A DNA stretch of 64,000 nucleotides from an uncultured Oxalobacteraceae bacterium (GCA_946480015.1 CAMLIL010000009.1:1-64000); one strand, 5' to 3'; shown: positions 49,984 to 59,611, counted from the first letter of the stretch. The notes: generated by a model not told the origin, from the letters alone. Program-made: numbers and translations.

Positions 49984-50478
49984 CTAGCGTGCCAGCGGGA
50001 GCGGCTTGTAGCGGGCGCAGTAGATCTTGGATTTGGTATTGAAGTACACGATTTTACTGCCCGGCGCCGATTCGCGTACCGGCGCGGCGGAGCGGTCCGC
50101 GGGAATGTGGCGCACGCCGACGGCGGCGCGGATGGATTGTTCGAGCTGGTCGGGAGCGGCGTCGGCCACGGCGCCCACGAATACCAGGTCGCTGCTGTCG
50201 TCGCTGATCAGGATATCGCTGACGGCCGTGCCCCACAGCGTGGTGTCGGCCTTGAACCAGTAGGCCCCGCCTTCGTGCTTGTACGAGGGACCGAAGGCAC
50301 CGGCCAGGTAGGACTGGAAGTAGGCGTTATCGAGGTGGCTGCGGCACAGCAGCGCGCTGCCGATGACCGGGCCGAAGGTCGAGGGCGCAGCCGGCACCGC
50401 GCATGGCAGCAGCGCGAGCGCGCAGGCCAGTCCGGTCCGGCGCCACGCGCGCACGGCGTTGAGGGAATAGCCCGCCAC
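49984..50478 (-). CDS. Exported protein of unknown function
   Basis: 164 residues with a hydrophobic N-terminal region ending LLPCAVPAAPS, read as a signal peptide. Four cysteines, three of them after the likely cleavage region. No family recognised. It ends 19 bases before the gspA start, in the same direction, so could be in the same transcript. Confidence 0.6.
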   Translation of the reverse strand: MAGYSLNAVRAWRRTGLACALALLPCAVPAAPSTFGPVIGSALLCRSHLDNAYFQSYLAGAFGPSYKHEGGAYWFKADTTLWGTAVSDILISDDSSDLVFVGAVADAAPDQLEQSIRAAVGVRHIPADRSAAPVRESAPGSKIVYFNTKSKIYCARYKPLPLAR

Positions 50479-50493
50479 GGTGGAAGAAACCGT

Positions 50494-50679
50494 TCAGAGC
50501 TGCGACATCCAGCTGCGGTTGGCGGCAATCTTGGCCTTGGTCGATGCCGGCAGCGCTTCGTAGCAACCCGGATACTGTTTCAGGTTACTCTCGCGTACTT
50601 CTTTCTGCGCGCCGTTGATGACAAAAACATAAACGGTGGCACCTTCCATATTTTTGCGCGTGCCCATGTAGCGAATCAT
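50494..50679 (-). CDS. Small basic protein of unknown function
   Basis: 61 residues from ATG 50679 (MIRYMGTRKNMEGATVYVF), preceded by a good GGGAGG site. The body (VINGAQKEVRESNLKQYPGCYEALPAST) is soluble and has no domain I can name. The strong ribosome site argues that it is real; a longer frame reaching 50988 runs through a terminator and is rejected. Confidence 0.6.
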   Translation of the reverse strand: MIRYMGTRKNMEGATVYVFVINGAQKEVRESNLKQYPGCYEALPASTKAKIAANRSWMSQL

Positions 50680-51027
50680 TGTGCCTCCCTGGCGGATCGA
50701 CTGTCGAATGTGGCCGAGACCATACACCCTCTTTCGGCACATTATGACATCGGCTTGAGCCCATCCTACACACCATGACGTAGAAACAGAAAAAATTTCT
50801 TCTAGGCATGATGTCAATGCCAAGAAAAAAGCCCGCACAGGGCGGGCTTTCGAGTTGAACGGTTGCCCGCCCATGATACTTCTTATTCTTGTCCCCTCAG
50901 TTTCCGCTGCTTCTAGGCGCAGCTCTGGAACCAGAAATTCTGAGTAGAAATATAGCACATGAATAATGACCGTTAGGAAAATTGTCACGGTTCAACGATT
51001 GATTGTGGCGCGAAAGAAACGCCTGGA
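50680..51027. other. Gap between small gene and LysR gene; leader plus terminator
   Basis: 348 bases without a convincing gene. It holds the terminator of the LysR gene (50825-50850) and an AT-rich leader for the 61-residue protein. Nothing else recognisable. Confidence 0.4.
50825..50850 (-). terminator. Terminator downstream of the LysR gene
   Basis: On the minus strand AAAGCCCGC / GCGGGCTTT closes a short loop and runs into T6. It would stop transcripts coming from the LysR gene. Confidence 0.82.
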
Positions 51028-51939
51028 TCAGCTTAGCCATGGGTCCTGCTCTGGATGGGGAAATTCGGCGCTCATGAAGTTGATGAACGAGCGCACTTTA
51101 TAGGACAGCATGCGGCGGCTGGGGTAAGCCAGGCTGATCGACAGGGTGCCCATGCGATGCCCCTCCAGCAGCCGCACCAGGCGCCCGCTGGTAAAGTCGT
51201 CTTCCAGCATGCACGAGCTACGGATCATGATGCCCATGCCCGCCAGGCAGGCCTGGCGCAGCATGGCCGAGCTGTTCGACACCATCCGGCTGCTGATCGG
51301 CACGTTTTCCCAGTTCTCGCCGACGTGGGCCGCCCAACTGTGGCGCACCACTTCATAGTCGTAGTTCAGGCAGGCGTGCGCGCTCAGGTCGGCCGGCACG
51401 GCCGGGGCGCCGTGGCGCGCGAGGTACCCGGGCGAGGCGCACAGGATCACCGTGGACGTGGCCAGACGCCGCTCCACCATGCTCGCGTCGATCTTCTGCA
51501 GGCCCATGAAAATGCCGACGTCGTAGCCCTCCTCGACCAGGTCGACCGGCCGGTCGTGCAGCGTCACGTCCAGTACCACGTCGGGCTCCTGTGCGGCGAA
51601 GCGCGGCAGCAGCCTGGACAGATGCGCCTGGCCGAAGCCGGTATAGCAGTAAATCCGCAAGGTGCCGCTGGCCTTCTGGCTGGCCGATGCCGCCAGCGCC
51701 TCGGCGTCGTCGATTTCCGCCAGGATGTTGCGCACCCGCTCCAGATACTGGCGCCCCGCTTCGGTCAGCGACAGCTTGCGCGTGGTGCGGTGGAGCAGGC
51801 GCGCACCAAGATGCGCCTCCAGCTCAGCCACATTGCGCGTCACGACGGTGTTCGACAGCGACAGTGCGGTAGCGGCGCGCGCAAAGCCGCCTTGCTCCAC
51901 CACCTTCGAAAAAATCCGCATCGCTTGCAGACGGTCCAT
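51028..51939 (-). CDS. LysR-family transcriptional regulator
   Basis: 303 residues. N-terminal winged helix-turn-helix (residues 1-60: MRIFSKVVEQGGFARAATALSLSNTVVTRNVAELEAHLGARLLHRTTR) and a substrate-binding effector domain. Of the CrgA/DmlR-like class with LSLTEAGRQYLERV. Target unknown; it is divergent from a small exported-protein gene at 52065, which is the simplest candidate target. Confidence 0.93.
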   Translation of the reverse strand: MDRLQAMRIFSKVVEQGGFARAATALSLSNTVVTRNVAELEAHLGARLLHRTTRKLSLTEAGRQYLERVRNILAEIDDAEALAASASQKASGTLRIYCYTGFGQAHLSRLLPRFAAQEPDVVLDVTLHDRPVDLVEEGYDVGIFMGLQKIDASMVERRLATSTVILCASPGYLARHGAPAVPADLSAHACLNYDYEVVRHSWAAHVGENWENVPISSRMVSNSSAMLRQACLAGMGIMIRSSCMLEDDFTSGRLVRLLEGHRMGTLSISLAYPSRRMLSYKVRSFINFMSAEFPHPEQDPWLS

Positions 51940-52064
51940 GGCGACTCCTCGATGAAGACTCGATTATGCCGAATTTCGCGATAGTCCATTGCGTTCCAGC
52001 GCCTTTTTTCCAATTTACGCAAAGATTACACTCAGCTTGTCAATCAATACAGATAGGGAAACAA

Positions 52065-52304
52065 ATGAAAACCGCTCATATCATCGCCGCCACTGCCGTC
52101 ATGCTTATCGCCAATGGCGCCGTTGCCGCCGACGCGCCCGCCAGCGGCGCGGCGCTCACGACTGCCGCCCTCAGCGCGGCCGCACCTGCCGTCAAGGACG
52201 CCAAGCGGGGCACGCCCACGCGCGCCCAAGTGCGCGCCGAGGCGGCCGAATTCGTCAAGAACCACAAGACCGCGCTGGCGGTACAACTGGAACAGTACAA
52301 GTGA
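52065..52304 (+). CDS. Small exported protein with DUF4148-like motif
   Basis: 79 residues: signal peptide MKTAHIIAATAVMLIANGAVAA, then Ala-rich sequence and TPTRAQVRAEAAEFVKNHKT, which recalls the TRAQVxAEL motif of DUF4148 proteins common in Burkholderiales. Function unknown. A GGGAAA site precedes the ATG. Confidence 0.72.
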   Translation: MKTAHIIAATAVMLIANGAVAADAPASGAALTTAALSAAAPAVKDAKRGTPTRAQVRAEAAEFVKNHKTALAVQLEQYK

Positions 52305-52440
52305 ATGCGCCGCGAGCGGTCCCGTTCATCGCCCCAATCCGCAGCCTGCGCCGCGATTTTTGCGCTTGATCGGGCGGCGCTCGTGGCGCCCGGCGCTTTG
52401 TCATATTGTTCAGACTTCGCATCCACACGCCGAGAACACC

Positions 52441-53496
52441 ATGACAAACACCCGCCACGCCATCGCCTTTACCGCCGTCGCCTTCGCACTGTCGGCATCG
52501 GCTTGCGCAGCACCGGTCACCGAACAGCGCGCCGTCGGCGCCTTCACCTCGATCGAGGCGGGCGGGCCGTATCACTTCAAGATCGTCGCCCAGGGACGGC
52601 AAGCGGTCACGCTGTCGGGCGAACCCAGGGACCTGGCCGAGATCGAGACCTTCCTGCGCGGCAGCACGCTGGTCGTGCGCTCGCGCGAACGCTCCGGCTT
52701 TCAATTCAACCTCACGCGCGAGCACCCCACCGTGACCATCAGCGCGCCCGCTCTGAAGATGGTGCGTTCCAACGGCAGTGGCGAGGTCGCCGTCGACCAG
52801 GTCAGCGGCGACCAGTTCGAACTCAGTTCCGAGGGGCCCGCCGACGTGCGCACCTCCGGCAGCGTGCGCAGCCTGGTATTGAACAGTTCCGGTCCCGGCG
52901 ACGTCGACGCCAGGCAGTTCAAAGCCTCCACCGCCCAGCTGACCTTGAGCGGACCGGGCGATGTCACCATCGGCAGCATCGCCGGTGGCGACATCAACGC
53001 GACGGTGAGCGGACCGGGCGACCTTGAGCTCGACAGCGTGGCGGTGGCCAGTACCCAGGCCCACCTGACCGGGCCGGGCGGCCTGCACGTCAAAGGCAGC
53101 AGCACTGCCCTGCGCGTGCAGGTGGACGGACCGGGCGATTTCGAAGGCTGCAAGCTGGCCGCCCAGCGCGTCAACGTGGTCATGCGCGGACCGGGCGACG
53201 GCTGCATCGGCGGCACCATTCGCGAACTGGACGCCGAATCCTGGGGCCCGGGCGACCTGAAAATCGTCGGCCTGGATGCGCAGCAGAGCCGCGTGCGCCT
53301 GCACGGCCCCGGCAATGTCGAACTGGAAGGCCGCACCGGCCAGCTGAACGCCGAAGTACACGGCCCGGGCGACCTGGAAGGCCGCAAACTGAGCGCCGCC
53401 CGCGCCGATGTCGCCGTGCGCGGTCCCGGCAGCGCGCAAGTGGTGGTCGCCACCAGACTGACGCGTTACGACCGGCGCGGCATGCACGCCGAGTAA
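52441..53496 (+). CDS. Exported GIN-domain (DUF2807) protein with tandem GPGD repeats
   Basis: 351 residues with a signal peptide (ending ALSASACA). An N-terminal segment QRAVGAFTSIEAGGPYHFKI is the start of the putative auto-transporter adhesin head GIN domain. From about residue 135 on, about ten copies of a near 20-residue unit follow, each with GPGD or a variant (SSGPGDVDA, LSGPGDVTIG, VSGPGDLELD, SWGPGDLKIVG). The pattern predicts a long right-handed beta helix or solenoid. Start ATG 52441; longer frames upstream are not coding. Confidence 0.87.
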   Translation: MTNTRHAIAFTAVAFALSASACAAPVTEQRAVGAFTSIEAGGPYHFKIVAQGRQAVTLSGEPRDLAEIETFLRGSTLVVRSRERSGFQFNLTREHPTVTISAPALKMVRSNGSGEVAVDQVSGDQFELSSEGPADVRTSGSVRSLVLNSSGPGDVDARQFKASTAQLTLSGPGDVTIGSIAGGDINATVSGPGDLELDSVAVASTQAHLTGPGGLHVKGSSTALRVQVDGPGDFEGCKLAAQRVNVVMRGPGDGCIGGTIRELDAESWGPGDLKIVGLDAQQSRVRLHGPGNVELEGRTGQLNAEVHGPGDLEGRKLSAARADVAVRGPGSAQVVVATRLTRYDRRGMHAE

Positions 53497-53581
53497 GCCT
53501 GCGGTGAATATGTCTGTTGACTAGGCGATTTGCCCGCCATATAGTGCGCCCACTTTGGGCAGTTAACAGCAAAATCACAGC

Positions 53582-54460
53582 ATGATCGAATATCTCATCG
53601 GGATCGATGGCGGCGGAACGGGAACGCGGGTGCGGCTGGCCCGTGCCGACGGCACGCCGCTGGCGCAGGCCGGCAGTGGTCCATCCGGCCTTGCGCTGGG
53701 CATCGTCCAGGCCTGGGCCGCCGTGAGCGAAGCAGTGGCCCGGGCTTTCGCCGCCGCCAGCGTCGATGCCGGCGCGCCGGCGCGCTGCGCGATCGGCCTG
53801 GGCATGGCAGGCGTTCACAATAAGCAGTGGGCGGCGCAATTCGTCGACGCCAATCCCGGCTACGCCGCGCTGCGCCTGGACACGGACGGCTACACCACCC
53901 TGCTCGGCGCCCATGCGGGACGGCCCGGCACCATCGTCGCCATCGGCACCGGCAGCGTGGGCCAGGCTTTGCTGGCCGACGGCAGCCAGCGCGAAGTCGG
54001 CGGCTGGGGCTTCCCGTCCGGCGACGAAGCCAGCGGCGGCTGGATCGGCCTGCGCGCCATGAACCACATCCAGCAGGTGATGGACGGGCGCCGTGCGGGC
54101 AGCCCGTTCGCGCAAGCGCTGATCGATGCCTGCGGCGGCAGCCGCGACGCCGTGCAGGTGTGGCTCGGCCACGCCAGCCAGACCCGTTTCGCCTCGCTGG
54201 CGCCATTGGTGCTCGCGCACGCCGGCAGCGACCCAACCGCGCGCCGCATCCTGGAAGACGCCGGCCAGGAAGTGGCGGCCATCGCGCACGCGCTCGATCC
54301 GGCCGGGCAGCTGCCGCTGGCCCTGTGCGGCGGCCTGGGCGCGCCGCTGCGCGCCTTCCTGCCCGCCGGCCTGCTGGCGCGCAGCGTGCCCCCGCATGGC
54401 GACGCCGCCAGCGGCGCCCTGCGCATGATCGCGCAGCACCTTGAAGGACAAACACGATGA
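53582..54460 (+). CDS. nagK: N-acetylglucosamine kinase (BadF/BadG ATPase family)
   Basis: 292 residues. ASKHA-fold motifs: phosphate 1 IGIDGGGTGTRVRLA, phosphate 2 GTIVAIGTGSVGQ, and GGWGFPSGDEASGGWIG near the sugar site. Phosphorylates free GlcNAc to GlcNAc-6-P in the cytoplasm. First gene of the operon; overlaps nagA by ATGA. Family and position support GlcNAc as the substrate. Confidence 0.9.
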   Translation: MIEYLIGIDGGGTGTRVRLARADGTPLAQAGSGPSGLALGIVQAWAAVSEAVARAFAAASVDAGAPARCAIGLGMAGVHNKQWAAQFVDANPGYAALRLDTDGYTTLLGAHAGRPGTIVAIGTGSVGQALLADGSQREVGGWGFPSGDEASGGWIGLRAMNHIQQVMDGRRAGSPFAQALIDACGGSRDAVQVWLGHASQTRFASLAPLVLAHAGSDPTARRILEDAGQEVAAIAHALDPAGQLPLALCGGLGAPLRAFLPAGLLARSVPPHGDAASGALRMIAQHLEGQTR

Positions 54461-55569
54461 GCGATGCAATCAAAGGCAATATCCTGACGCCGTCAGGCTG
54501 GATCGACGGGGCGATCAGCTTCTCGACGCGGATCGACGGCATCAACGGCAGCCCGGCCGATCCCTCGGGCAACCAGGGCGACTACATCCTGCCCGGCTTC
54601 ATCGACCTGCACGTGCACGGCGGCGGCGGACGCGACATCATGGAATGCGGCGACGCGCCCCACGTCATCGCCGCCATGCACGCCAGATACGGCACCACCG
54701 GCCTGCTGGCCACCACCATGACCGCGCCGCCGCACGAGATCCGCGCGGCCCTGGAGGCCATCGGCGCGGCCTGTGCCGAACGCCGGCCCGGCGCCGCGCG
54801 CATCCTCGGCGTGCACCTGGAAGGGCCGTACATCAACTCGGGCAAACTGGGCGCGCAGCCCGACTACGCGCGCGTCGCGTCGCTGGCCGAGGTGCGCGAA
54901 CTGGGCCGGCTCGCACCGATGCGCCTGATCACCGTGGCGCCGGAAATCGCCGGCCACCTGGACCTGGTGCGCGCGCTGGCCGATGCCGGCATCCGCGTGC
55001 AGATCGGCCACACGGCCGGCACCTACGAAGACGGCGTGGCCGCCCTCGAACACGGCGCGGCCGGCTTCACCCACCTGTTCAACGCCATGACCGGCCTGCA
55101 CCACCGCGATCCGGGCATGGTCGGCGCGGCGCTCGCACATGCGCAGTACGCCGAACTGATTCCCGACCTGCTGCACGTGCATCCCGGCGCCATCAAGGTG
55201 GCGCTGCGGGCGATCCCGCATCTGTACTGCGTCACCGATTCCACCGCCGCCACCGGCATGCCCGATGGCCACTACATGCTGGGCCGCCACCAGGTACGCA
55301 AGTGCATGGGCGGCGTGCGCCTGCCAGACGGCACCCTGGCCGGCAGCACCCTGACCATGGACCAGGCGCTGCGCAATCTGGTCGGCCTGGGCCTGAGCCT
55401 GGACGACGCCTCCAGGCGGGTATCGACCTACGCCGCCGACTACATCGGCGAAACCGAACGCGGACGCATCCTGCCCGGCTGCCACGCCGACCTGGTGGTC
55501 ATGGACCGCCAGCTGAACATCAAAGCCGTGTATATCGAAGGAGCCACGTGTGACCTCTCTGATGCTTAA
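54457..55569 (+). CDS. nagA: N-acetylglucosamine-6-phosphate deacetylase
   Basis: 370 residues. Metal-dependent amidohydrolase removing acetate from GlcNAc-6-P. HVHGGGGRDIMEC holds the first HxH, HLEGPYIN the metal glutamate, GHTAGT and THLFNAM the further histidines, and VTDSTAATGMP the catalytic aspartate. Overlaps nagK by 4 and the deaminase gene by 20 bases. Confidence 0.95.
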   Translation: MSDAIKGNILTPSGWIDGAISFSTRIDGINGSPADPSGNQGDYILPGFIDLHVHGGGGRDIMECGDAPHVIAAMHARYGTTGLLATTMTAPPHEIRAALEAIGAACAERRPGAARILGVHLEGPYINSGKLGAQPDYARVASLAEVRELGRLAPMRLITVAPEIAGHLDLVRALADAGIRVQIGHTAGTYEDGVAALEHGAAGFTHLFNAMTGLHHRDPGMVGAALAHAQYAELIPDLLHVHPGAIKVALRAIPHLYCVTDSTAATGMPDGHYMLGRHQVRKCMGGVRLPDGTLAGSTLTMDQALRNLVGLGLSLDDASRRVSTYAADYIGETERGRILPGCHADLVVMDRQLNIKAVYIEGATCDLSDA

Positions 55570-56572
55570 GGAAGCCATCTCGGCGGCCGACTGCGTCGCC
55601 GGGCAACTGGACAACGACGCCGAGCGCTATGCGGAACTGGGCCGCAAGCTCAGAAGCACGCCGATCCAGAACGCGCTCACGGTGGCGCGCGGCAGCTCCG
55701 ACCACGCCGCCAGCTACTGCGCCTACCTGACCATGGCGCGCATGGGCCGCATCGTGGCCTCGCTGCCGATGTCGCTGGTGACCCTGCACAAGTCGCCGCT
55801 GGTCACGCGCGACACCCTGACCATCGCCATTTCGCAGTCGGGCCAGAGCCCGGACGTGGTCGAGCCGATCCGCTACTTCCGCGGCGGCGGCGCCACCACC
55901 GTGGCCTTCGTCAACGACACCGATTCGCCGCTGGCACAGGCGGCCGAGTGGGCCATTCCCCTGCGCGCCGGCCAGGAGCAAAGCGTGGCCGCCACCAAGA
56001 GCTTTATCGCCAGCCTGGTGGCCGGCGCGCGCATGGTCGCGCAGTGGCAGCGCGATCCCGAACTGAACGACGGCCTGGCTGCGCTGCCGGAAGCGCTTCG
56101 GGCCGCCGCGAACATGGACTGGTCGGCCGCGCTGGAGGTGCTCACGCCGGCGCGCAACATCATGGTGGTCGGGCGCGGCATCAGCTTCCCGGTTGCGCTG
56201 GAAGCGGCGCTCAAGCTCAAGGAAACCTCGTCGCTGCAGGCCGAAGCGTTCAGCGGCGCCGAAATCAAGCACGGACCGATGGCGCTGATCGACGACGGCT
56301 ACCCGCTGCTGATCTTCGCCACGCGCGGTCCGGCGCAGGCCGGCCTGGTCCACCTGGCCGAGGAAATGCGCGGACGCGGCGCGCGCGTGCTGCTGGCCGC
56401 GCCGGCCGACGTGGCCAGCCGCGACCTGACGCTGCCGGTGGCCAGCACGCCCGATCTCGATCCCATCGTGGCGATCCAGGCCTTCTATGTGATGGCCGCC
56501 AGGCTGGCCAAGGCGCGCGGCATGGACCCGGACCGTCCGCGCCATCTCAGCAAAATCACCCGGACCAACTGA
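55550..56572 (+). CDS. nagB-II: SIS-domain glucosamine-6-phosphate deaminase (NagB-II)
   Basis: 340 residues with two SIS domains: ARGSSDHAASYC and ISQSGQSPDVVEP in the first, GRGISFPVALEAALKLKE and GAEIKHGPMALI in the second. It is like the isomerase half of GlmS without the glutaminase domain, the type described as an alternative deaminase in organisms with this nag operon. Turns GlcN-6-P into fructose-6-P and ammonia. GTG start at 55550 inside the end of nagA. Confidence 0.9.
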   Translation: MTSLMLKEAISAADCVAGQLDNDAERYAELGRKLRSTPIQNALTVARGSSDHAASYCAYLTMARMGRIVASLPMSLVTLHKSPLVTRDTLTIAISQSGQSPDVVEPIRYFRGGGATTVAFVNDTDSPLAQAAEWAIPLRAGQEQSVAATKSFIASLVAGARMVAQWQRDPELNDGLAALPEALRAAANMDWSAALEVLTPARNIMVVGRGISFPVALEAALKLKETSSLQAEAFSGAEIKHGPMALIDDGYPLLIFATRGPAQAGLVHLAEEMRGRGARVLLAAPADVASRDLTLPVASTPDLDPIVAIQAFYVMAARLAKARGMDPDRPRHLSKITRTN

Positions 56573-56576
56573 ACCC

Positions 56577-58088
56577 ATGAACGAGCTTCGCACCCTTCGG
56601 CGCATCGCCGGCCAGCTGATCATGATCCGCTTTCCGGGCACTGTGCTGGACCAGGCCACCGCGGCCTTCTTGCACGAGCACCAGATCGGCGGGGTGTGCC
56701 TGTTCCGCCAGAACATGGTCGACGGCGAGCAGCTGGCGCGCCTGACCGCCGACCTGCGCGCGGCGATGGGCCCGAACGCGCTGATCGCCATCGACCAGGA
56801 AGGCGGCGCCGTGGTGCGTTCCACCTGGGTGCCCGCGCCGCCGTCCGCGATGGCGCTGGGCGCCGCCGACGACAGCGCGCTGGCCTTCGACGTCGGCGCG
56901 GCGGTGGCGCGCGCGGTCGGTGCGCTCGGCTTTAACTGGAACTTCGCGCCGGTGCTGGACCTGAACAACAACCCGGACAACCCCGTCATCGCCGAGCGCT
57001 CCTTCGGCGCCGATCCGCAGCGCGCCAGCGAACTGGCGATGGCATGGATGGCCGGCAGCCTGTCCGAAGGCGTGGCCTGCTGCGTCAAGCATTTCCCCGG
57101 CCACGGCGACACCACCGTCGACTCGCACCGCGACCTGCCGACCGTGGACAAGCCCCTGGCGCAGCTGGAAGCGTTCGAGTTCAAGCCCTTCCGCATGGCC
57201 GGGCCGAGCGCGCCGGCGCTCATGACCGCGCACATCGTCTATCCGGCGCTGGACGCCGGGTATCCCGCCACCATGTCGCGCCGCATCCTGCATGGCCTGC
57301 TGCGCGAAGAATGGGACTACCGTGGCGTGATCATTACCGACGGCATGGACATGCACGCCATCGCCAGCCACTTCGGGGTCGGCCAGGCGGCAGTGCGGGC
57401 ACTGGCCGCCGGCGCCGACATGGTGATGGCGCTGGGGACTGCCGAAACGCAGGAGGAAACCATCGCCGCCATTGCCGCCGCGCTGGCCGACGGCACGATC
57501 GCGATGGCGCAAGCCGACACCCGGCGCCGGCGCCTGCAGGCGCTGGCGGGCAGCTATCCATGCCGCCCGCGCCAGTACTTGGGCGAAGCGGCCGACCGCC
57601 AGTTGATGGCCCATGCATGGCGGCGGGCCCTGACCGCGCGCGGCGATCCGCGCCGCGCGCCGCCCGGCAGCAAAGTGCGGCTGGTGGCGCGCGCCGACGC
57701 CGTCAGCGACGGCGTGTCCGAAGCCGGAGTGCCGGCCGGCGTGGTGGCGGCCATGCTGGGCCGCCTGTACGACGTCGACCTGGTGACGTTTGCGGATGCC
57801 GAATCGTTCGACTGGTCGTCCCTGCCCGCCGACGGGCGCTTTACCTTTCTGGCCTCGACCTCGCGCCTGCGCTACGGCCCCCGTGCCCGGGCCAGCTGGC
57901 GGCCGGATCTGCACCTGGCCCTGTGGAACCCTTATCAGGCGCTCGACATCTCCGCGCCCGCGCTGCTGACCTACGGCTTTGCCGCGCCGGCGCTGGACGC
58001 CGTCTACGAATGGCTGACAGGCTCGCTGGACGCGCAAGGCCGCGTGCCGGTGCCCGGTTTCGACCTTGTCAATACCGCACGGAAATGA
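56577..58088 (+). CDS. nagZ: Glycoside hydrolase family 3 beta-N-acetylhexosaminidase (NagZ-like)
   Basis: 503 residues. GH3 motifs IDQEGGAVVR, VKHFPGHGDT with SHRDLP (catalytic His-Asp loop of NagZ-type enzymes) and ITDGMDMHAI with the nucleophilic aspartate. The catalytic TIM barrel spans about 5-335; a further 170-residue C-terminal domain makes it longer than cell-wall-recycling NagZ (about 340). No signal peptide, so it probably acts on imported chitobiose or muropeptide-derived sugars in the cytoplasm. Starts 4 bases after the deaminase gene. Confidence 0.9.
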   Translation: MNELRTLRRIAGQLIMIRFPGTVLDQATAAFLHEHQIGGVCLFRQNMVDGEQLARLTADLRAAMGPNALIAIDQEGGAVVRSTWVPAPPSAMALGAADDSALAFDVGAAVARAVGALGFNWNFAPVLDLNNNPDNPVIAERSFGADPQRASELAMAWMAGSLSEGVACCVKHFPGHGDTTVDSHRDLPTVDKPLAQLEAFEFKPFRMAGPSAPALMTAHIVYPALDAGYPATMSRRILHGLLREEWDYRGVIITDGMDMHAIASHFGVGQAAVRALAAGADMVMALGTAETQEETIAAIAAALADGTIAMAQADTRRRRLQALAGSYPCRPRQYLGEAADRQLMAHAWRRALTARGDPRRAPPGSKVRLVARADAVSDGVSEAGVPAGVVAAMLGRLYDVDLVTFADAESFDWSSLPADGRFTFLASTSRLRYGPRARASWRPDLHLALWNPYQALDISAPALLTYGFAAPALDAVYEWLTGSLDAQGRVPVPGFDLVNTARK

Positions 58089-58235
58089 GCACAGCACACC
58101 AAAACTTGTGTGACAATATGCGCTTCGCCAAAAAATGCCCCTGCTGTAAGGGGGTGTAACAGCGGCGGCCGTTTCCGCGGGGTCATGCGTTACAGGCGTG
58201 GGTTCCGTTTCTTTGTCATCGATTGAAGGATTTCT

Positions 58236-59540
58236 ATGTCCCAGTTTCGTCTTGCCCGTATCAGCCTGTTGTTGGCCGCCATTGGCCTCGATGCCGCCCC
58301 TGCCCTGCTGACCGGCGCGCATGCGCAGACCAAACCTGCCGAGAAGGCAGCGGAAGCGCCGAAGGATGCCGTACGCGCCGACATGGTCAAGCTGATCGAT
58401 TCGAACATCATCAAGGATTTGATGGCGAAGAAGAATTACGCCGAGGTCGAAAGCCGCATCAAGCAGTCCGAGGCCATGCCGAACCTGACGCCGTACGAAG
58501 CCTATGTGCTGAACCGCATGAAGATCGCGCTGGCGGCCGGCACCCAGAACGATGCCATGCTCACCAGCGCGCTGGAAGCGGTGATCGCGTCGGGCCGCCT
58601 GCAGCCGGCCGAGGAAGCCGAGTTCCTGGCGGCCATGGGTAACTCCTATTACAACAACAAGAACTACGCCAAGGCGATCGAGACCTACAAGCGCTATCAG
58701 AAGATCAGCCCGACTCCGAACAAGGTGCGCAACGCGATCGTGCGTTCGTACTACCTGTTGAACGATTATGCGTCGGCGCGCAACGAACTGGCGCCGGTGA
58801 TCGCCGAGGCCGAGAAGGCCGGCAAGCCGGCCGAAGTGGAAGACCTGCGCCTGCTCGCCTCCGCTTCGGGCAAGCTGAAGGACTGGCCCGCCTATGTCAG
58901 CGCGCTGGAAAAGCTGGTGGCCATTACCCCGACCGACGACTACTGGACCGACCTGCTGAACCGCGCGCAAAGCAAGCCGACCTTCAACAACCGTCACCAG
59001 CTCGATTTCTACCGCCTCGAAAACAGCGCCATCAAGACCATGGCGCCGGAAGAATATACCGAGATGGCCGAACTGGCGCTGATCGCCGGCTTCCCGACCG
59101 AAGCGAAAAAAGTCCTGGACCAGGGCTTCGCCGCCAACGTGCTGGGCACCGGCAGCAACGCCGCCAAACACAAGCAGCTGCGCGACAAGGCCAACAAGGG
59201 TGCGGCGGACGACGCCAAGAACATCACCAGCGGCGACGCGTCGGCGGCCAAGGGCAAGGACGGCACCGGCCTGGTCAACCTGGGCTACGCTTACGTGACG
59301 ATGGACCAGTTCGACAAGGGCATTGCCTTGATGGAGCAAGGGATCGCCAAAGGCATGGGAGCCAAGACCAACGAAGCCAAGCTGCACCTGGGCGTGGCAT
59401 ACGCCAAGGCCGGCCGCAAGGCCGATGCGATCAAGGTGTTCGAAGGCTTGAACGGCAACGATGGCTTGGGCGATCTGGCCAAGTACTGGATCCTGCTGTT
59501 GAACAGCCCTGCCCCTGCGGTCGCGGCAGCGCCGAAGTAA
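58236..59540 (+). CDS. Exported tetratricopeptide-repeat protein
   Basis: 434 residues, signal peptide ending GAHAQ. Helical repeats over most of the length: FLAAMGNSYYNNKNYAKAIETYKRYQKI and LVNLGYAYVTMDQFDKGIALMEQGI are clear TPR units. Acts presumably as a periplasmic scaffold; no partner is identified. Single gene with its own strong terminator. Confidence 0.88.
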   Translation: MSQFRLARISLLLAAIGLDAAPALLTGAHAQTKPAEKAAEAPKDAVRADMVKLIDSNIIKDLMAKKNYAEVESRIKQSEAMPNLTPYEAYVLNRMKIALAAGTQNDAMLTSALEAVIASGRLQPAEEAEFLAAMGNSYYNNKNYAKAIETYKRYQKISPTPNKVRNAIVRSYYLLNDYASARNELAPVIAEAEKAGKPAEVEDLRLLASASGKLKDWPAYVSALEKLVAITPTDDYWTDLLNRAQSKPTFNNRHQLDFYRLENSAIKTMAPEEYTEMAELALIAGFPTEAKKVLDQGFAANVLGTGSNAAKHKQLRDKANKGAADDAKNITSGDASAAKGKDGTGLVNLGYAYVTMDQFDKGIALMEQGIAKGMGAKTNEAKLHLGVAYAKAGRKADAIKVFEGLNGNDGLGDLAKYWILLLNSPAPAVAAAPK

Positions 59541-59557
59541 GCGCTGCGGGCTCAACG

Positions 59558-59594
59558 ACAAAGCGGGTACTGGTGCTTCCAGTACCCGCTTTGT
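59558..59594. terminator. Strong terminator between convergent TPR and SDR genes
   Basis: ACAAAGCGGGTACTGG-TGCTT-CCAGTACCCGCTTTGT: a perfect 16-bp stem followed by TCGTTT. Confidence 0.88.
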
Positions 59595-59611
59595 TCGTTT
59601 ACCTTGCATGC

